DNA of 8,553 nucleotides from JBDRLD01 sp043813445 (lineage in GTDB: Bacteria > Patescibacteriota > Patescibacteriia > JACPHY01): contig JBDRLD010000044.1 of NCBI GenBank assembly GCA_043813445.1, positions 1 through 8,553 on the forward strand, given 5' to 3'. Made by a program: the position numbers and the translations under genes. Each line of letters starts with the position of its first letter. The first letter of the stretch is position 1. The notes under the pieces were generated by a model. The model saw nothing but the letters and a program-made list of their open reading frames with translations, did no database searches and was not told the origin of the DNA. Below are positions 1 to 6,532 of the stretch, piece after piece.

Positions 1-27
1 GAGGCGAGCATGGGCGGCGGCCGCTGA
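1..27 (+). CDS. C-terminal tail of an unidentified upstream gene (partial)
   Basis: Frame 1 reads EASMGGGR and then TGA at 25-27. Three bases later an intrinsic terminator begins, which is what the end of a plus-strand gene looks like. Eight residues are too few to name the protein. The Gly-rich end has no diagnostic value by itself. Confidence 0.4.
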   Translation, partial: EASMGGGR

Positions 28-29
28 GA

Positions 30-66
30 AACCCCCGGGACGCTACGGCGTTTCCGGGGGTTCTCT
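30..66 (+). terminator. Intrinsic terminator with UACG tetraloop
   Basis: The outer stem pairs 30-38 with 54-62 (AACCCCCGG with CCGGGGGTT). An inner stem pairs 40-43 with 48-51 (ACGC with GCGT), closed by the loop TACG at 44-47 on a C-G pair, which is the extra-stable UNCG fold. A small internal bulge (39; 52-53) separates the stems. A pyrimidine-rich stretch follows on the plus strand. It begins right after the stop codon at 27. It may also catch minus-strand transcripts from the regulator gene that ends at 127. Confidence 0.75.
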
Positions 67-126
67 ATTCCGAAATAGTTGATCGTTGGAAATTCGGAAG
101 TGGATAGAAAGCCGCCTTCCTGCCAC

Positions 127-924
127 TTATTCCCCCTCCCCTTCTACCGGAACCTCGGGCAACTCGGACGCGCCTTTCCATGCAAGCTCGAACATGGTGC
201 GCATGGTCTGCGCAAGCGCATCATTCTCGATAATCACCGAATGGAGCTGGCCGGTGAACGTCACGAGTGCCATCTTGTTTCCATAGATGGTGATGTTTCC
301 ATTGAACTGCGCGAACTCCTTCGGTAACGCACGGGCGTCCGCATTCTGCTCCCGCGATACGGACGAGCCGGCATAGAGTCCACGCACGCGTGCACCGATC
401 CGCGTGAGCTCACGTCGCATCGGCTCAAGATCTTCCGGAGCAAGAACGGCGCGCATGGCATCGATATTCGAAATTTCTTCAATCTCCTTCGGTCGCGACA
501 GACGGAGATCCTCTATAATCGCGTGAATACCTTCCTTCCCCTCGAACGCCTTCACGACCGGCTTCTCGCCACCCACACGGAGATTCAATGCCGGTAACGC
601 ACGCTCGAGATCGGATACATGCTCACTCAACTCCTGCTCCTTCCGTTTTGCGTATTGCACGAGTCGATCCGGATGTTCTGACGCGAAGAGTCTGCGCTTC
701 CCCTGAGTGACTGTGCTCATCAATCCACGATCCGCAAGCGCGTTAATTGCCGTATACGTTGCCGGACGTGAGAGTCTCGTCTTACCGGCAATTTCGATCA
801 CCGTACTCGGACCAAGCTCAAGCGCGACGAGATACACCTTCACCTCGCTGTCGAGCAGTCCAAGTGTCTTCAAAATTGGTGCGATATCTTTCATAGAAAT
901 CAACAAGCTAACCACTCCAGGCAC
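127..924 (-). CDS. TrmB-family transcriptional regulator
   Basis: This is a DNA-binding regulator of the TrmB type (named for archaeal sugar-responsive regulators). Numbered from the internal ATG at 894, residues about 1-70 form a winged helix-turn-helix: KTLGLLDSEVKVYLVALELG, then the recognition region SRPATYTAINALADRGL (42-58) and a basic wing (GKRRLF, 65-70). A charged helix follows (about residues 77-95), then an effector-type domain (KAFEGKEGIHAIIEDL onward). The end is acidic (PEVPVEGEGE). The start is uncertain. GTG at 924 has GGAAGGTG eight bases upstream; ATG at 894 has no nearby Shine-Dalgarno but matches the usual N-terminus of the family. The product is 265 or 255 residues. A terminator separates it from prs, so it is probably monocistronic. 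Its ligand and targets cannot be read from the sequence. Confidence 0.88.
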   Translation of the reverse strand: MPGVVSLLISMKDIAPILKTLGLLDSEVKVYLVALELGPSTVIEIAGKTRLSRPATYTAINALADRGLMSTVTQGKRRLFASEHPDRLVQYAKRKEQELSEHVSDLERALPALNLRVGGEKPVVKAFEGKEGIHAIIEDLRLSRPKEIEEISNIDAMRAVLAPEDLEPMRRELTRIGARVRGLYAGSSVSREQNADARALPKEFAQFNGNITIYGNKMALVTFTGQLHSVIIENDALAQTMRTMFELAWKGASELPEVPVEGEGE

Positions 925-941
925 AAATTAATCACCTTCCA

Positions 942-953
942 ATACAAGTGTAT
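942..953. promoter_or_regulatory. Palindrome, candidate operator upstream of the TrmB-like gene
   Basis: ATACA-AG-TGTAT is a perfect inverted repeat with 5-bp arms and a 2-bp spacer. It lies 18-29 bases upstream of the GTG start, between the prs terminator and the gene. On the minus strand it overlaps TGATACACT, an extended -10-like element. Autoregulation by the wHTH protein is an inference from position only. A single site of 10 specified bases can occur by chance. Confidence 0.3.
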
Positions 954-960
954 CATGCGG

Positions 961-998
961 CACAAAAGGAAGAAGCCCCGACCGCAATCGGGGCTTCT
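961..998 (-). terminator. Intrinsic terminator of prs
   Basis: A perfect 11-bp stem pairs 971-981 with 988-998 (AGAAGCCCCGA with TCGGGGCTTCT) around a 6-base loop. On the minus strand it is followed by TCCTTTTG. It starts 20 bases after the prs stop codon and separates prs from the downstream regulator gene. Confidence 0.85.
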
Positions 999-1018
999 CG
1001 TAGAACTTCTCGAACGTA

Positions 1019-2077
1019 TCAGCCTTCGAAGATGCGCGCGCACATCCGATCGAAGATCGCGCTGACCGAACCGTGGTGATCGATCTCGAAAAGCGCCTCG
1101 CCGAACAGGCACCCAACCGGAACGATACACACTTTCTCACGGAAGCCAGAACATGCGAGCGTTTCCGGCTTGAGCTGTACCGTATCCGAGACGTAGAGCC
1201 GTTCGATCGGTGACGCCGCGATGCGATCTCGCGCCCAGACGCCAGTCTTCTGATCTTGCGAACACAGCGGATGCATGACGAGCGCAAAAATGCGGCGTGC
1301 GCCCGCGGCGACACACGCGTGCGCCGCGTTCACCAACGAATTCGCGGTATCGAGAATGTCGTCGATGAGCACACAGTCACGCCCATCTACAAGGTGCGGA
1401 TCGCGAACGCCATAGCACTCAACAACACCGGCTTCCGGACGCGACTTCACAACGAACGTCGCGTTTGCGCAATTGATCTTTTTGCCGGTTTCGCGGCATC
1501 GCTCGAGACCACCATCGTCCGGCGACACGAGCACCCAATCCGCGAAGCTCACGACCTTGAGCTCTTGGCGGAGCATGCGGAGCAGCACCGGCCCCGCCTC
1601 AAGGTTGTCGAAAGGACGACGGAAGAACCCCTGGATCTGTCCAGCGTGGAGATCGGTCGTCACAATACGATCCACGCCGAGCGCTTCGAGCGCTATGCAG
1701 ATGGCCTGTGCTGTGATCGGGGTCCGCGACTTGAGCTTGCGATCCTGCCGCCCGTAGCCAAAGTACGGAATGACCGCGGTAATGCGCCCGGCAGCCGCGA
1801 GCTTCGCCGCATTCACCATGGCCACCAGCTCGACGAAGTTATCGCCTGGCTGATTCGTGGACTGAATGATGAACGCGTCACGATCACGCACGTTGTACGG
1901 AATCTGTACATGCGGCTCGCCGTCATTGAACGGCCGCACGATACATGGGACCGACCCATCGTACACGCCCTCTGGATGTACACCGCATGCGGCCTCCAGA
2001 TCTGCCAACGTCCTGCCGACCGACTCGGCAAATGGAATATTGGACCGACCACAGAACAATCCAAATCTCTTGTCCAC
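1019..2077 (-). CDS. prs: Ribose-phosphate pyrophosphokinase (PRPP synthase)
   Basis: It makes 5-phosphoribosyl-1-pyrophosphate from ribose 5-phosphate and ATP in the cytosol, feeding purine, pyrimidine, NAD and histidine synthesis. Family motifs appear in order: FNDGE (50-54), QSTNQP (72-77), RITAVIPYFGYGRQDRK (98-114), TTDLHAGQIQGFF (140-152, with His144), VSPDDGG (184-190), the catalytic-loop pair Lys211 and Arg213, and the PRPP loop LIDDILDTANS (237-247). The start is GTG at 2077, with GAGGTG just upstream (2087-2082 on the minus strand). At 352 residues it is longer than the usual 310-320, with extra residues near 32-45 and around 270-290. In the PRPP loop Asn246 stands where the family normally has Gly. 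The gene is divergent from cca and ends in its own terminator. Confidence 0.96.
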   Translation of the reverse strand: MDKRFGLFCGRSNIPFAESVGRTLADLEAACGVHPEGVYDGSVPCIVRPFNDGEPHVQIPYNVRDRDAFIIQSTNQPGDNFVELVAMVNAAKLAAAGRITAVIPYFGYGRQDRKLKSRTPITAQAICIALEALGVDRIVTTDLHAGQIQGFFRRPFDNLEAGPVLLRMLRQELKVVSFADWVLVSPDDGGLERCRETGKKINCANATFVVKSRPEAGVVECYGVRDPHLVDGRDCVLIDDILDTANSLVNAAHACVAAGARRIFALVMHPLCSQDQKTGVWARDRIAASPIERLYVSDTVQLKPETLACSGFREKVCIVPVGCLFGEALFEIDHHGSVSAIFDRMCARIFEG

Positions 2078-2121
2078 GCCACACCTCTTCTTTCGGTGTC
2101 ATTTAGCACACAACCGCATCA

Positions 2122-2155
2122 ACACAAAAGAACAACAGCCCCACGCTGGGTGCTG
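2122..2155 (-). terminator. Hairpin plus U-rich tract in the prs leader (possible attenuator)
   Basis: Positions 2136-2155 fold into a hairpin: CAGC with GCTG outside and CCCA with TGGG inside, one bulged base and a 3-base loop. On the minus strand it is followed at once by TTGTTCTTTTG. It sits between a -10-like element (2168-2163) and the prs start codon (2077), so it would terminate or attenuate transcripts going into prs. Cis-regulation of prs is an inference. No coding leader peptide or known riboswitch is evident. Confidence 0.35.
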
Positions 2156-2162
2156 GTCGTTT

Positions 2163-2168
2163 AGTATA
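2163..2168 (-). promoter_or_regulatory. prs: -10-like element for prs
   Basis: On the minus strand this reads TATACT, five of six matches to TATAAT. It lies about 86 bases before the GTG start of prs. No convincing -35 hexamer is found 16-18 bases upstream (TTGCGC is only 12 away), so the call rests on the -10 alone. Confidence 0.3.
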
Positions 2169-2218
2169 GAGTGCTACCGCGCGCAACGCCACCACACACA
2201 CCCGTCAAGCCCTGCCAA

Positions 2219-2246
2219 TTGCTAAATTGCCATGGTACGCTAGAAT
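2219..2246 (+). promoter_or_regulatory. Candidate promoter of the cca-cmk-rplS operon
   Basis: TTGCTA at 2219-2224 and TAGAAT at 2241-2246 are separated by 16 bases. Transcription would begin near 2253, downstream of the first ATG (2249). If correct, translation must begin at 2258 or 2288. Confidence 0.4.
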
Positions 2247-2287
2247 CTATGAGACCTATGCAGCCCACAGATCAGCCACGAGAACAT

Positions 2288-3877
2288 ATGTGTGATTCTA
2301 TCGAGCAACGGCTCCAACAGCTCGGCGAGCGCATTGACGCAGAGCCAGGATTCGCATTCCTTAATGACCTTGCAACGGTCTTTCCGGACAGCGAGGCGTT
2401 TGTCGTTGGTGGAATTGTCCGTGATGCGGCACTCGCGCGCGATGCGAAGGATTACGACTTCATTGTACGCGGTGTTCCGGCAGACCAACTTGCCGCCTTC
2501 CTCCAGGAACGTGGCAAGGTCAATCTCGTCGGCCGCACGTTCGGTGTGTACAAGTTCGTTCCGCAGGGCTGGCCCGACGATGCCGAAGCGATCGACATCG
2601 CACTCCCGCGCACCGAACACGCCGAGGGAACCGGCGGATACCGAGACGTGGAGACGCAGTCAGACCCAATGCTCTCCATCGCCGACGACCTCGCTCGACG
2701 CGACTTCACGATCAATGCCATGGCGTGGGACATTCGGAATTCCACGCTCATCGACCCGTTCAATGGCCGCGCAGATCTCGATGCGCACATTATTCGTGCG
2801 GTCGGATCTGCAACGGAACGCTTCACTGAAGACCGCTCGCGTATGCTCCGCGCGCTCCGCTTCGCCTGTCAGCTCGGCTTCACCATCGACGAAGCGACGC
2901 TCGACGCCATCCGCGCACTCATGCCGCAAATCAACGAGCAACGCGAGGCGAAAAAGGCGCACCCGGAGACGACACTTATCGCAACCACCGAATTCATCAC
3001 ACCGCGTGAAGTAATTGCGCGTGAGCTCATCAAGTCGTTCGTCGCCAATCCCGTGCTCGCGCTTGATCTTTGGCGCGATGCCGGAGCGATTGATCAGCTC
3101 ATGCCGGAGCTCCTCCCAATGGAGGGCTGTGCGCAGCCGGAGCAATTCCATGCCGAGGGCGACGTCTGGCAGCACACACGTCTCGCACTTGAACGCCTTT
3201 CCTCCGATGAGTATCGTGAGTGGTTTGGCGATACCAAACCGTCCGCGCTCACTATCTTCGGCATCCTCTTCCATGACATCGGCAAACCACCGACCCAGCG
3301 GACGCCCGACGAGCACGACACCGATCGTATTCGATTTGACGGACACGACACAATCGGCGCGAAACTGACACGCGAGATCGCACAGCGTCTGCGCCTGGAC
3401 TCACCGTTTGAAACGGAACACCCGAATCACATCGACGTGCAGGATCTCGCATGGCTCGTCAAAAATCATCTCCTTCTGGTGAATGATCCTTCGGTCATGC
3501 GACCGGCAACCATCGAGCGACACTTCCTCCATCCGGACCACCCGGGCTACGCGCTGCAACAGATTGCCTTCTGCGATGGAGCGGCGACTGTCTCAGAGCA
3601 GCACCCCGATGGAACGCTCGACCACTTCCGCACGGCTATGGCACGCATCGCGGAGGTTCGCGCGCTCGTGGACGAACGCAACCGCCTGCCAGCTCCGGTG
3701 CTCGATGGGAACGAAATCATGGATCACTTTACACTAAAAGGTGGGCCACACATGTCCGGATTTATCCGCGCGCTCCGCGAGGAACAACTTCGCCTTCTGA
3801 CAGACAACCAACACGTGATGACGAAAGAAGAGGCGCGTATTTTCCTCCAGCCGCTCGTGGATAGCGCGAGGCCGTAA
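2288..3877 (+). CDS. cca: CCA-adding tRNA nucleotidyltransferase with HD domain
   Basis: It adds or repairs the 3' CCA of tRNAs from CTP and ATP without a nucleic-acid template. Numbered from the ATG at 2288 (529 residues), the class II nucleotidyltransferase motifs are all visible: VGGIVRD (Gly41-Asp46), the metal-binding pair in DYD (55-57), RRDFTINAMA (137-146), and EDRSR (181-185), which fits the EDxxR amino-acid template for choosing C and A. RMLRALRFACQLGF follows. An HD phosphohydrolase-type domain comes later, with HDIGK at 329-333 and further histidines. The start is uncertain: the frame is open from GTG at 2171, and ATGs lie at 2249, 2258 and 2288. The last suits the candidate promoter and has a weak GAG upstream. 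First gene of a probable operon with cmk (13 bases to its ATG) and rplS. A poly(A) polymerase is a less likely alternative. Confidence 0.93.
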   Translation: MCDSIEQRLQQLGERIDAEPGFAFLNDLATVFPDSEAFVVGGIVRDAALARDAKDYDFIVRGVPADQLAAFLQERGKVNLVGRTFGVYKFVPQGWPDDAEAIDIALPRTEHAEGTGGYRDVETQSDPMLSIADDLARRDFTINAMAWDIRNSTLIDPFNGRADLDAHIIRAVGSATERFTEDRSRMLRALRFACQLGFTIDEATLDAIRALMPQINEQREAKKAHPETTLIATTEFITPREVIARELIKSFVANPVLALDLWRDAGAIDQLMPELLPMEGCAQPEQFHAEGDVWQHTRLALERLSSDEYREWFGDTKPSALTIFGILFHDIGKPPTQRTPDEHDTDRIRFDGHDTIGAKLTREIAQRLRLDSPFETEHPNHIDVQDLAWLVKNHLLLVNDPSVMRPATIERHFLHPDHPGYALQQIAFCDGAATVSEQHPDGTLDHFRTAMARIAEVRALVDERNRLPAPVLDGNEIMDHFTLKGGPHMSGFIRALREEQLRLLTDNQHVMTKEEARIFLQPLVDSARP

Positions 3878-3890
3878 TAGATTGAATAGC

Positions 3891-4439
3891 ATGCGCATTA
3901 CTATCTCCGGGACACCGGGTGCCGGCAAATCTACTACCGCACGAATGCTCGGAGAGCGGCTTGGCTACCCGGCCATCAATGCAGGACAAATTTTTCGCGA
4001 TGCCGCCACGGAGCGCGACATGTCTCTCGAAGCGTTTGGCGCGTACGTTGATACACATCCGGAAATCGATCGCGAGCTTGATGCGCAGCTGGTTGGCGCA
4101 GGGCGCGAGCAGGAGGATGTAATTCTAGAGGGACGCCTTGCCGGTTGGATGACCAAAAACGCCGGTATCCCCGCATTCCGCATCTGGATGACTGCTGACG
4201 AGAAAACGCGCCTGCAGCGCATCCAACGCCGCGATGGCGGGAAGATTACGGAAGTGCGAAAAAGACTGCAAAATCGAGAAAAAAGTGAGCGTGACCGCTA
4301 CATTTCGGTCTACGGACTTGACCTATCCGATCTTTCGCCGTACGATCTGAACGTACAGACAGATACACGCACACCCGAGGAAAATGTCGCATTCATCCTC
4401 GAGGCCATTGACACGGCGAATGGACAGCGCCGAACCTAA
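3891..4439 (+). CDS. cmk: (d)CMP kinase, archaeal-type
   Basis: It phosphorylates CMP and dCMP to the diphosphates using ATP. The P-loop is GTPGAGKST (residues 7-15). The following features fit the short archaeal-type cytidylate kinase family: INAGQIFRDAA, AYVDTHPEIDRELDAQL, ILEGRLAGWM, the lid segment with RIQRRDGGK, and YGLDLSDLSPYDL. The length (182 residues) agrees with that family and is shorter than the roughly 225 residues of the usual bacterial Cmk. ATG at 3891 gives the canonical MRITISG start. An in-frame TTG at 3882 lies 10 bases after GAGG (3868-3871) and could be used instead, adding three residues. It lies between cca and rplS in one apparent operon and would help supply CTP, the substrate of the upstream enzyme. 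Confidence 0.93.
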   Translation: MRITISGTPGAGKSTTARMLGERLGYPAINAGQIFRDAATERDMSLEAFGAYVDTHPEIDRELDAQLVGAGREQEDVILEGRLAGWMTKNAGIPAFRIWMTADEKTRLQRIQRRDGGKITEVRKRLQNREKSERDRYISVYGLDLSDLSPYDLNVQTDTRTPEENVAFILEAIDTANGQRRT

Positions 4440-4460
4440 GGGAATACAACCCGAATACTT

Positions 4461-5015
4461 ATGAGTGACGAACTACAGAAGGATCAACAGGAAGACGCGG
4501 TGACGGAACCGACGACAGTGCCGAACGAGGAGACGACGTCGACGGAGAGTGCCGAACTGGATGTTACCACTGAGGTGGTAGTAAAGCCGGAAACCGAAGC
4601 AACGCCAGCGACACCTGAAACGGAGTCGGAAGTTGTTGCGTCGGTTAGTTCCACAGAATCTATACCTGAGCCGGCAGTAGAGGAGGAAACAACGGCACCG
4701 ACATGGGACCCGAAACCAGGTCAAGTCGTTCGAGTGCACCTGCGCATCAAGGAAACGACTAAGAAGGGTTTGGAGAAGGAGCGTCTCCAGGTTTTTGAGG
4801 GTATGGTCATTGCACGGAGGCACGGAAACGAACCCGGCGCGACATTCACAGTCCGCAAGGATGCGAAGGGATTCGGCGTCGAACGCATTTTCCCGATCCA
4901 CGCACCAACCATTGCTAAGGTGGAGGTTGTGAAGCAGGTGCGAGTGCGTAGAGCGAAGCTCCACCATCTTCGAGGCAAGTTCAAGAAGAAGCTCAAGGAG
5001 ATAACAAAGGCGTAG
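4461..5015 (+). CDS. rplS: Ribosomal protein L19 with a long acidic N-terminal extension
   Basis: This is a 50S subunit protein at the interface with the 30S. Residues about 82-184 match the L19 core: PGQVVRVHLRI, ERLQVFEGMVIARR, TFTVRK, GFGVERIFPIHAP, KVEVVK, VRRAKLHHLRGK, then a Lys-rich end. L19 is normally about 115-120 residues; this product has 184. Residues 1-80 are extra, low in complexity and strongly acidic: I count 22 Asp/Glu, 2 Lys and no Arg, rich in Thr, Val, Pro and Ser. The short basic-acidic helix that usually precedes the core seems to be replaced. The ATG at 4461 has no close Shine-Dalgarno (AAGGGA is about 17 bases upstream), but there is no convincing later start. Last gene of the cca-cmk-rplS group, 21 bases after cmk. 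Confidence 0.95.
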   Translation: MSDELQKDQQEDAVTEPTTVPNEETTSTESAELDVTTEVVVKPETEATPATPETESEVVASVSSTESIPEPAVEEETTAPTWDPKPGQVVRVHLRIKETTKKGLEKERLQVFEGMVIARRHGNEPGATFTVRKDAKGFGVERIFPIHAPTIAKVEVVKQVRVRRAKLHHLRGKFKKKLKEITKA

Positions 5016-5018
5016 TAA

Positions 5019-5064
5019 CACAAATAATTCCGACGCTCACATCCGAGCGTCGGAATTATTTGTG
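5019..5064 (+). terminator. Terminator of the rplS operon, 20-bp perfect stem
   Basis: The arms 5019-5038 and 5045-5064 are perfectly complementary around the 6-base loop ACATCC. The closing half of the stem is A/T-rich, ending ATTATTTGTG, so the weak-pairing tract lies inside the stem and not after it. The symmetry allows it to act in both directions. It starts three bases after the rplS stop codon. Confidence 0.85.
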
Positions 5065-5087
5065 AGCGACAGAGAATGTGCCATACT
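5060..5087 (+). promoter_or_regulatory. Candidate promoter of the 314-residue protein gene
   Basis: TTGTGA at 5060-5065 and CATACT at 5082-5087 are separated by 16 bases. The predicted transcript start, near 5094, leaves a leader of about 20 bases before the ATG at 5115. The -35 lies inside the 3' arm of the preceding terminator. Confidence 0.35.
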
Positions 5088-5114
5088 GACTTCTTGACAT
5101 AACATTTACGGCCT

Positions 5115-6059
5115 ATGCCGGCACCCCGTTTTAGCGCAGACCAATGGGGTCAATTTAAGAGGGGCGGCGATGCGAATAGCGGAAAGTCCTCGCGCGGGCC
5201 ATCGCAGGAACAAGACCTCGAAACGCAGCAGGCGCGCGTGGATAACCAAATACTTTTCGACGAGGTCTTGAAGGGAAAGTTCGATGTAGTTGTCGGCAAC
5301 CAATGGGATGTTTCACTTCCCGGCTCGGACATCGTTGCGATCACCGTCTCACCTGTGCGGCAAGGGAAGGAGGTGCCGGTCATCAATGTGACGCCGATTC
5401 GAATCGTTGAGAATGAGAAGGGGGAGGAGCGCAGAATGGCAAGCGGAACGTTCCAGATAACCCCGAATGGAGGCTTCGTTGGCAAGCTACCGCGGGCACT
5501 TGAGGGGGTGGTCACGAAAGAGCAAATTCTCCACGAAGCACTCGGGATTTTCGAGACGATTGGTCTTGGCGTCTTTCCGAGCTTTGAAACCGATGCGGCC
5601 ATCTTGCCGGATACGATCGAAAAGGGTGAGGGTGGCGAGTCGTGGAAAGGCATCGATCATGCGCGCGACCCGAAGCGAGTTGAGTTCATTCGAAGACAAA
5701 AGGGGGCGCTCTTCATGTTCGAGGGATCCGGAAAACGAGGGCTGTCCGGCGTGCCTGTCTTCGTCTTTGACTCATTCATCTTCGTCGGATCCGAGCGAAA
5801 AGAGTTCGCGGCGTTCATCTTTGATCTCGATGATGGCATTACGCCTGAGATGATTGCGGACATGCCAAAACAGAACGATCCGAAGGCGTTTACCGAATGG
5901 CTCCAACAACAGCCATGGTTCCCACTCCTGAAGCAGCAACGCAAAGAGGCACGAGCGGCACTCAAGACAGGCACCATTCACGGAACGGTCATGACCCACC
6001 AGGGGAACTGGGAGGAGAATATTCAGCAGGCGATCGACGAACGCAGACAACGATCGTGA
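5115..6059 (+). CDS. Hypothetical protein, 314 residues, unrecognised
   Basis: I do not recognise a family. It is supported as a real gene by its length, by the absence of a plausible competing frame, by its position between two terminators, and by its TGA stop 20 bases before a terminator. The first 40 or so residues are polar and low in complexity (FKRGGDANSGKSSRGPSQEQ), probably disordered. The middle looks like a mixed alpha/beta soluble domain, with FDVVVGNQWDVSLPGSDIVA, a Phe-rich beta-like run around 212-235 (VPVFVFDSFIFVGS), and DLDDG. The C-terminus is Gln/Trp-rich and helical (WLQQQPWFPLLKQQRKEAR). I see no signal peptide, membrane segment, P-loop or metal-site motif, so it is probably cytosolic. 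No Shine-Dalgarno precedes the ATG at 5115, and no other in-frame ATG occurs for about 100 codons. Confidence 0.85.
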   Translation: MPAPRFSADQWGQFKRGGDANSGKSSRGPSQEQDLETQQARVDNQILFDEVLKGKFDVVVGNQWDVSLPGSDIVAITVSPVRQGKEVPVINVTPIRIVENEKGEERRMASGTFQITPNGGFVGKLPRALEGVVTKEQILHEALGIFETIGLGVFPSFETDAAILPDTIEKGEGGESWKGIDHARDPKRVEFIRRQKGALFMFEGSGKRGLSGVPVFVFDSFIFVGSERKEFAAFIFDLDDGITPEMIADMPKQNDPKAFTEWLQQQPWFPLLKQQRKEARAALKTGTIHGTVMTHQGNWEENIQQAIDERRQRS

Positions 6060-6079
6060 CCGCAATAACAGAAACGGAG

Positions 6080-6106
6080 AACCCCCTCAGTGGTCTGAGG
6101 GGGTTT
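6080..6106. terminator. Bidirectional terminator between convergent genes
   Basis: A perfect 11-bp stem pairs 6080-6090 with 6095-6105 (AACCCCCTCAG with CTGAGGGGGTT) around the loop TGGT. It begins 20 bases after the stop of the plus-strand gene. The last stem base (6105) overlaps the TAA stop codon of the minus-strand gene (6107-6105), so one hairpin serves both. Confidence 0.85.
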
Positions 6107-6488
6107 ACGCATCTACCGGCTCCTGTTGAAGCGCGGCGTAGCATTGCTGACGGAATATTCGCGTTCGCTCGGCGAGTTGCTCGAGTTGACGGAACGTACC
6201 GTGGATGGACGGAAGCTTCTCTTCCGAGATATGCTCGATCGTTGCGCGGAGCTCGATCACCGCTGCGTCCATTGCCTCGGGGTCGCGTGCGAATATCTGT
6301 GGAATTCGCTCACCGCGGCGGAAGTACTGGAGCTGTGTAGCCCACCGCGCATCAAAAATCTTCAACGATCGCTCGTCGCAGAGCAATCGCGCCACTTCAC
6401 GCTGCTTCTCTGCCTGCGCCATTGGTTGCTGCTCTCGCAGTGCCCGACGCTCGAGCATGGGAGACCAAGCCATATCGCTGAAATTCAA
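6105..6488 (-). CDS. Hypothetical protein, 127 residues, unrecognised
   Basis: I do not recognise a family. The TTG start at 6488 is chosen because a full AGGAGG (6503-6498 on the minus strand) lies nine bases upstream. The ATG at 6495 is in another frame, stops after about 32 codons and is too close to that site. Later in-frame ATGs lie at residues 6 and 11. The product is soluble and probably mostly helical, rich in Arg, Glu, Gln and Ala, with segments such as REQQPMAQAEKQREVARLL and MDAAVIELRATIEHISEEKL. There is no membrane segment or known catalytic motif. A plus-strand frame of 170 residues overlaps it but lacks a ribosome site and has less typical codons. The gene converges on the 314-residue gene and diverges from the helicase gene. 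Confidence 0.72.
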   Translation of the reverse strand: MNFSDMAWSPMLERRALREQQPMAQAEKQREVARLLCDERSLKIFDARWATQLQYFRRGERIPQIFARDPEAMDAAVIELRATIEHISEEKLPSIHGTFRQLEQLAERTRIFRQQCYAALQQEPVDA

Positions 6489-6521
6489 AGAGCATCGCCT
6501 CCTCTCGTTTTTGGGCTAATC

Positions 6522-6532
6522 GGATATTATCC
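6522..6532 (-). promoter_or_regulatory. -10-like element inside a small palindrome, upstream of the 127-residue gene
   Basis: GGATA-T-TATCC is a perfect palindrome with 5-bp arms. On the minus strand it contains GATAAT (6531-6526), five of six matches to the -10 consensus, which would start transcription near 6519 and leave a leader of about 30 bases carrying the AGGAGG site. No good -35 is seen at 16-18 bases (the TTGACA at 6564-6559 is 27 away). Confidence 0.3.

Noticed and set aside
68..99. Inverted repeat TTCCGAA / TTCGGAA in the 28-126 intergenic stretch
   Set aside because: The arms are only 7 bp with an 18-base gap and no T-run; this is within chance expectation.
1256..2164. Open plus-strand frame of 302 codons
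   Set aside because: It lies antisense to prs, whose family motifs are unmistakable. The frame is a by-product of high G+C content.
2660..3346. Open minus-strand frame of 228 codons
   Set aside because: It is antisense to the HD and nucleotidyltransferase regions of cca and has no ribosome site or recognisable motif.
5094..5099. Perfect TTGACA upstream of the 314-residue gene
   Set aside because: A -10 at normal spacing would fall inside the coding sequence at 5117-5122 (GCCGGC), with no later start codon to use. It is probably chance.
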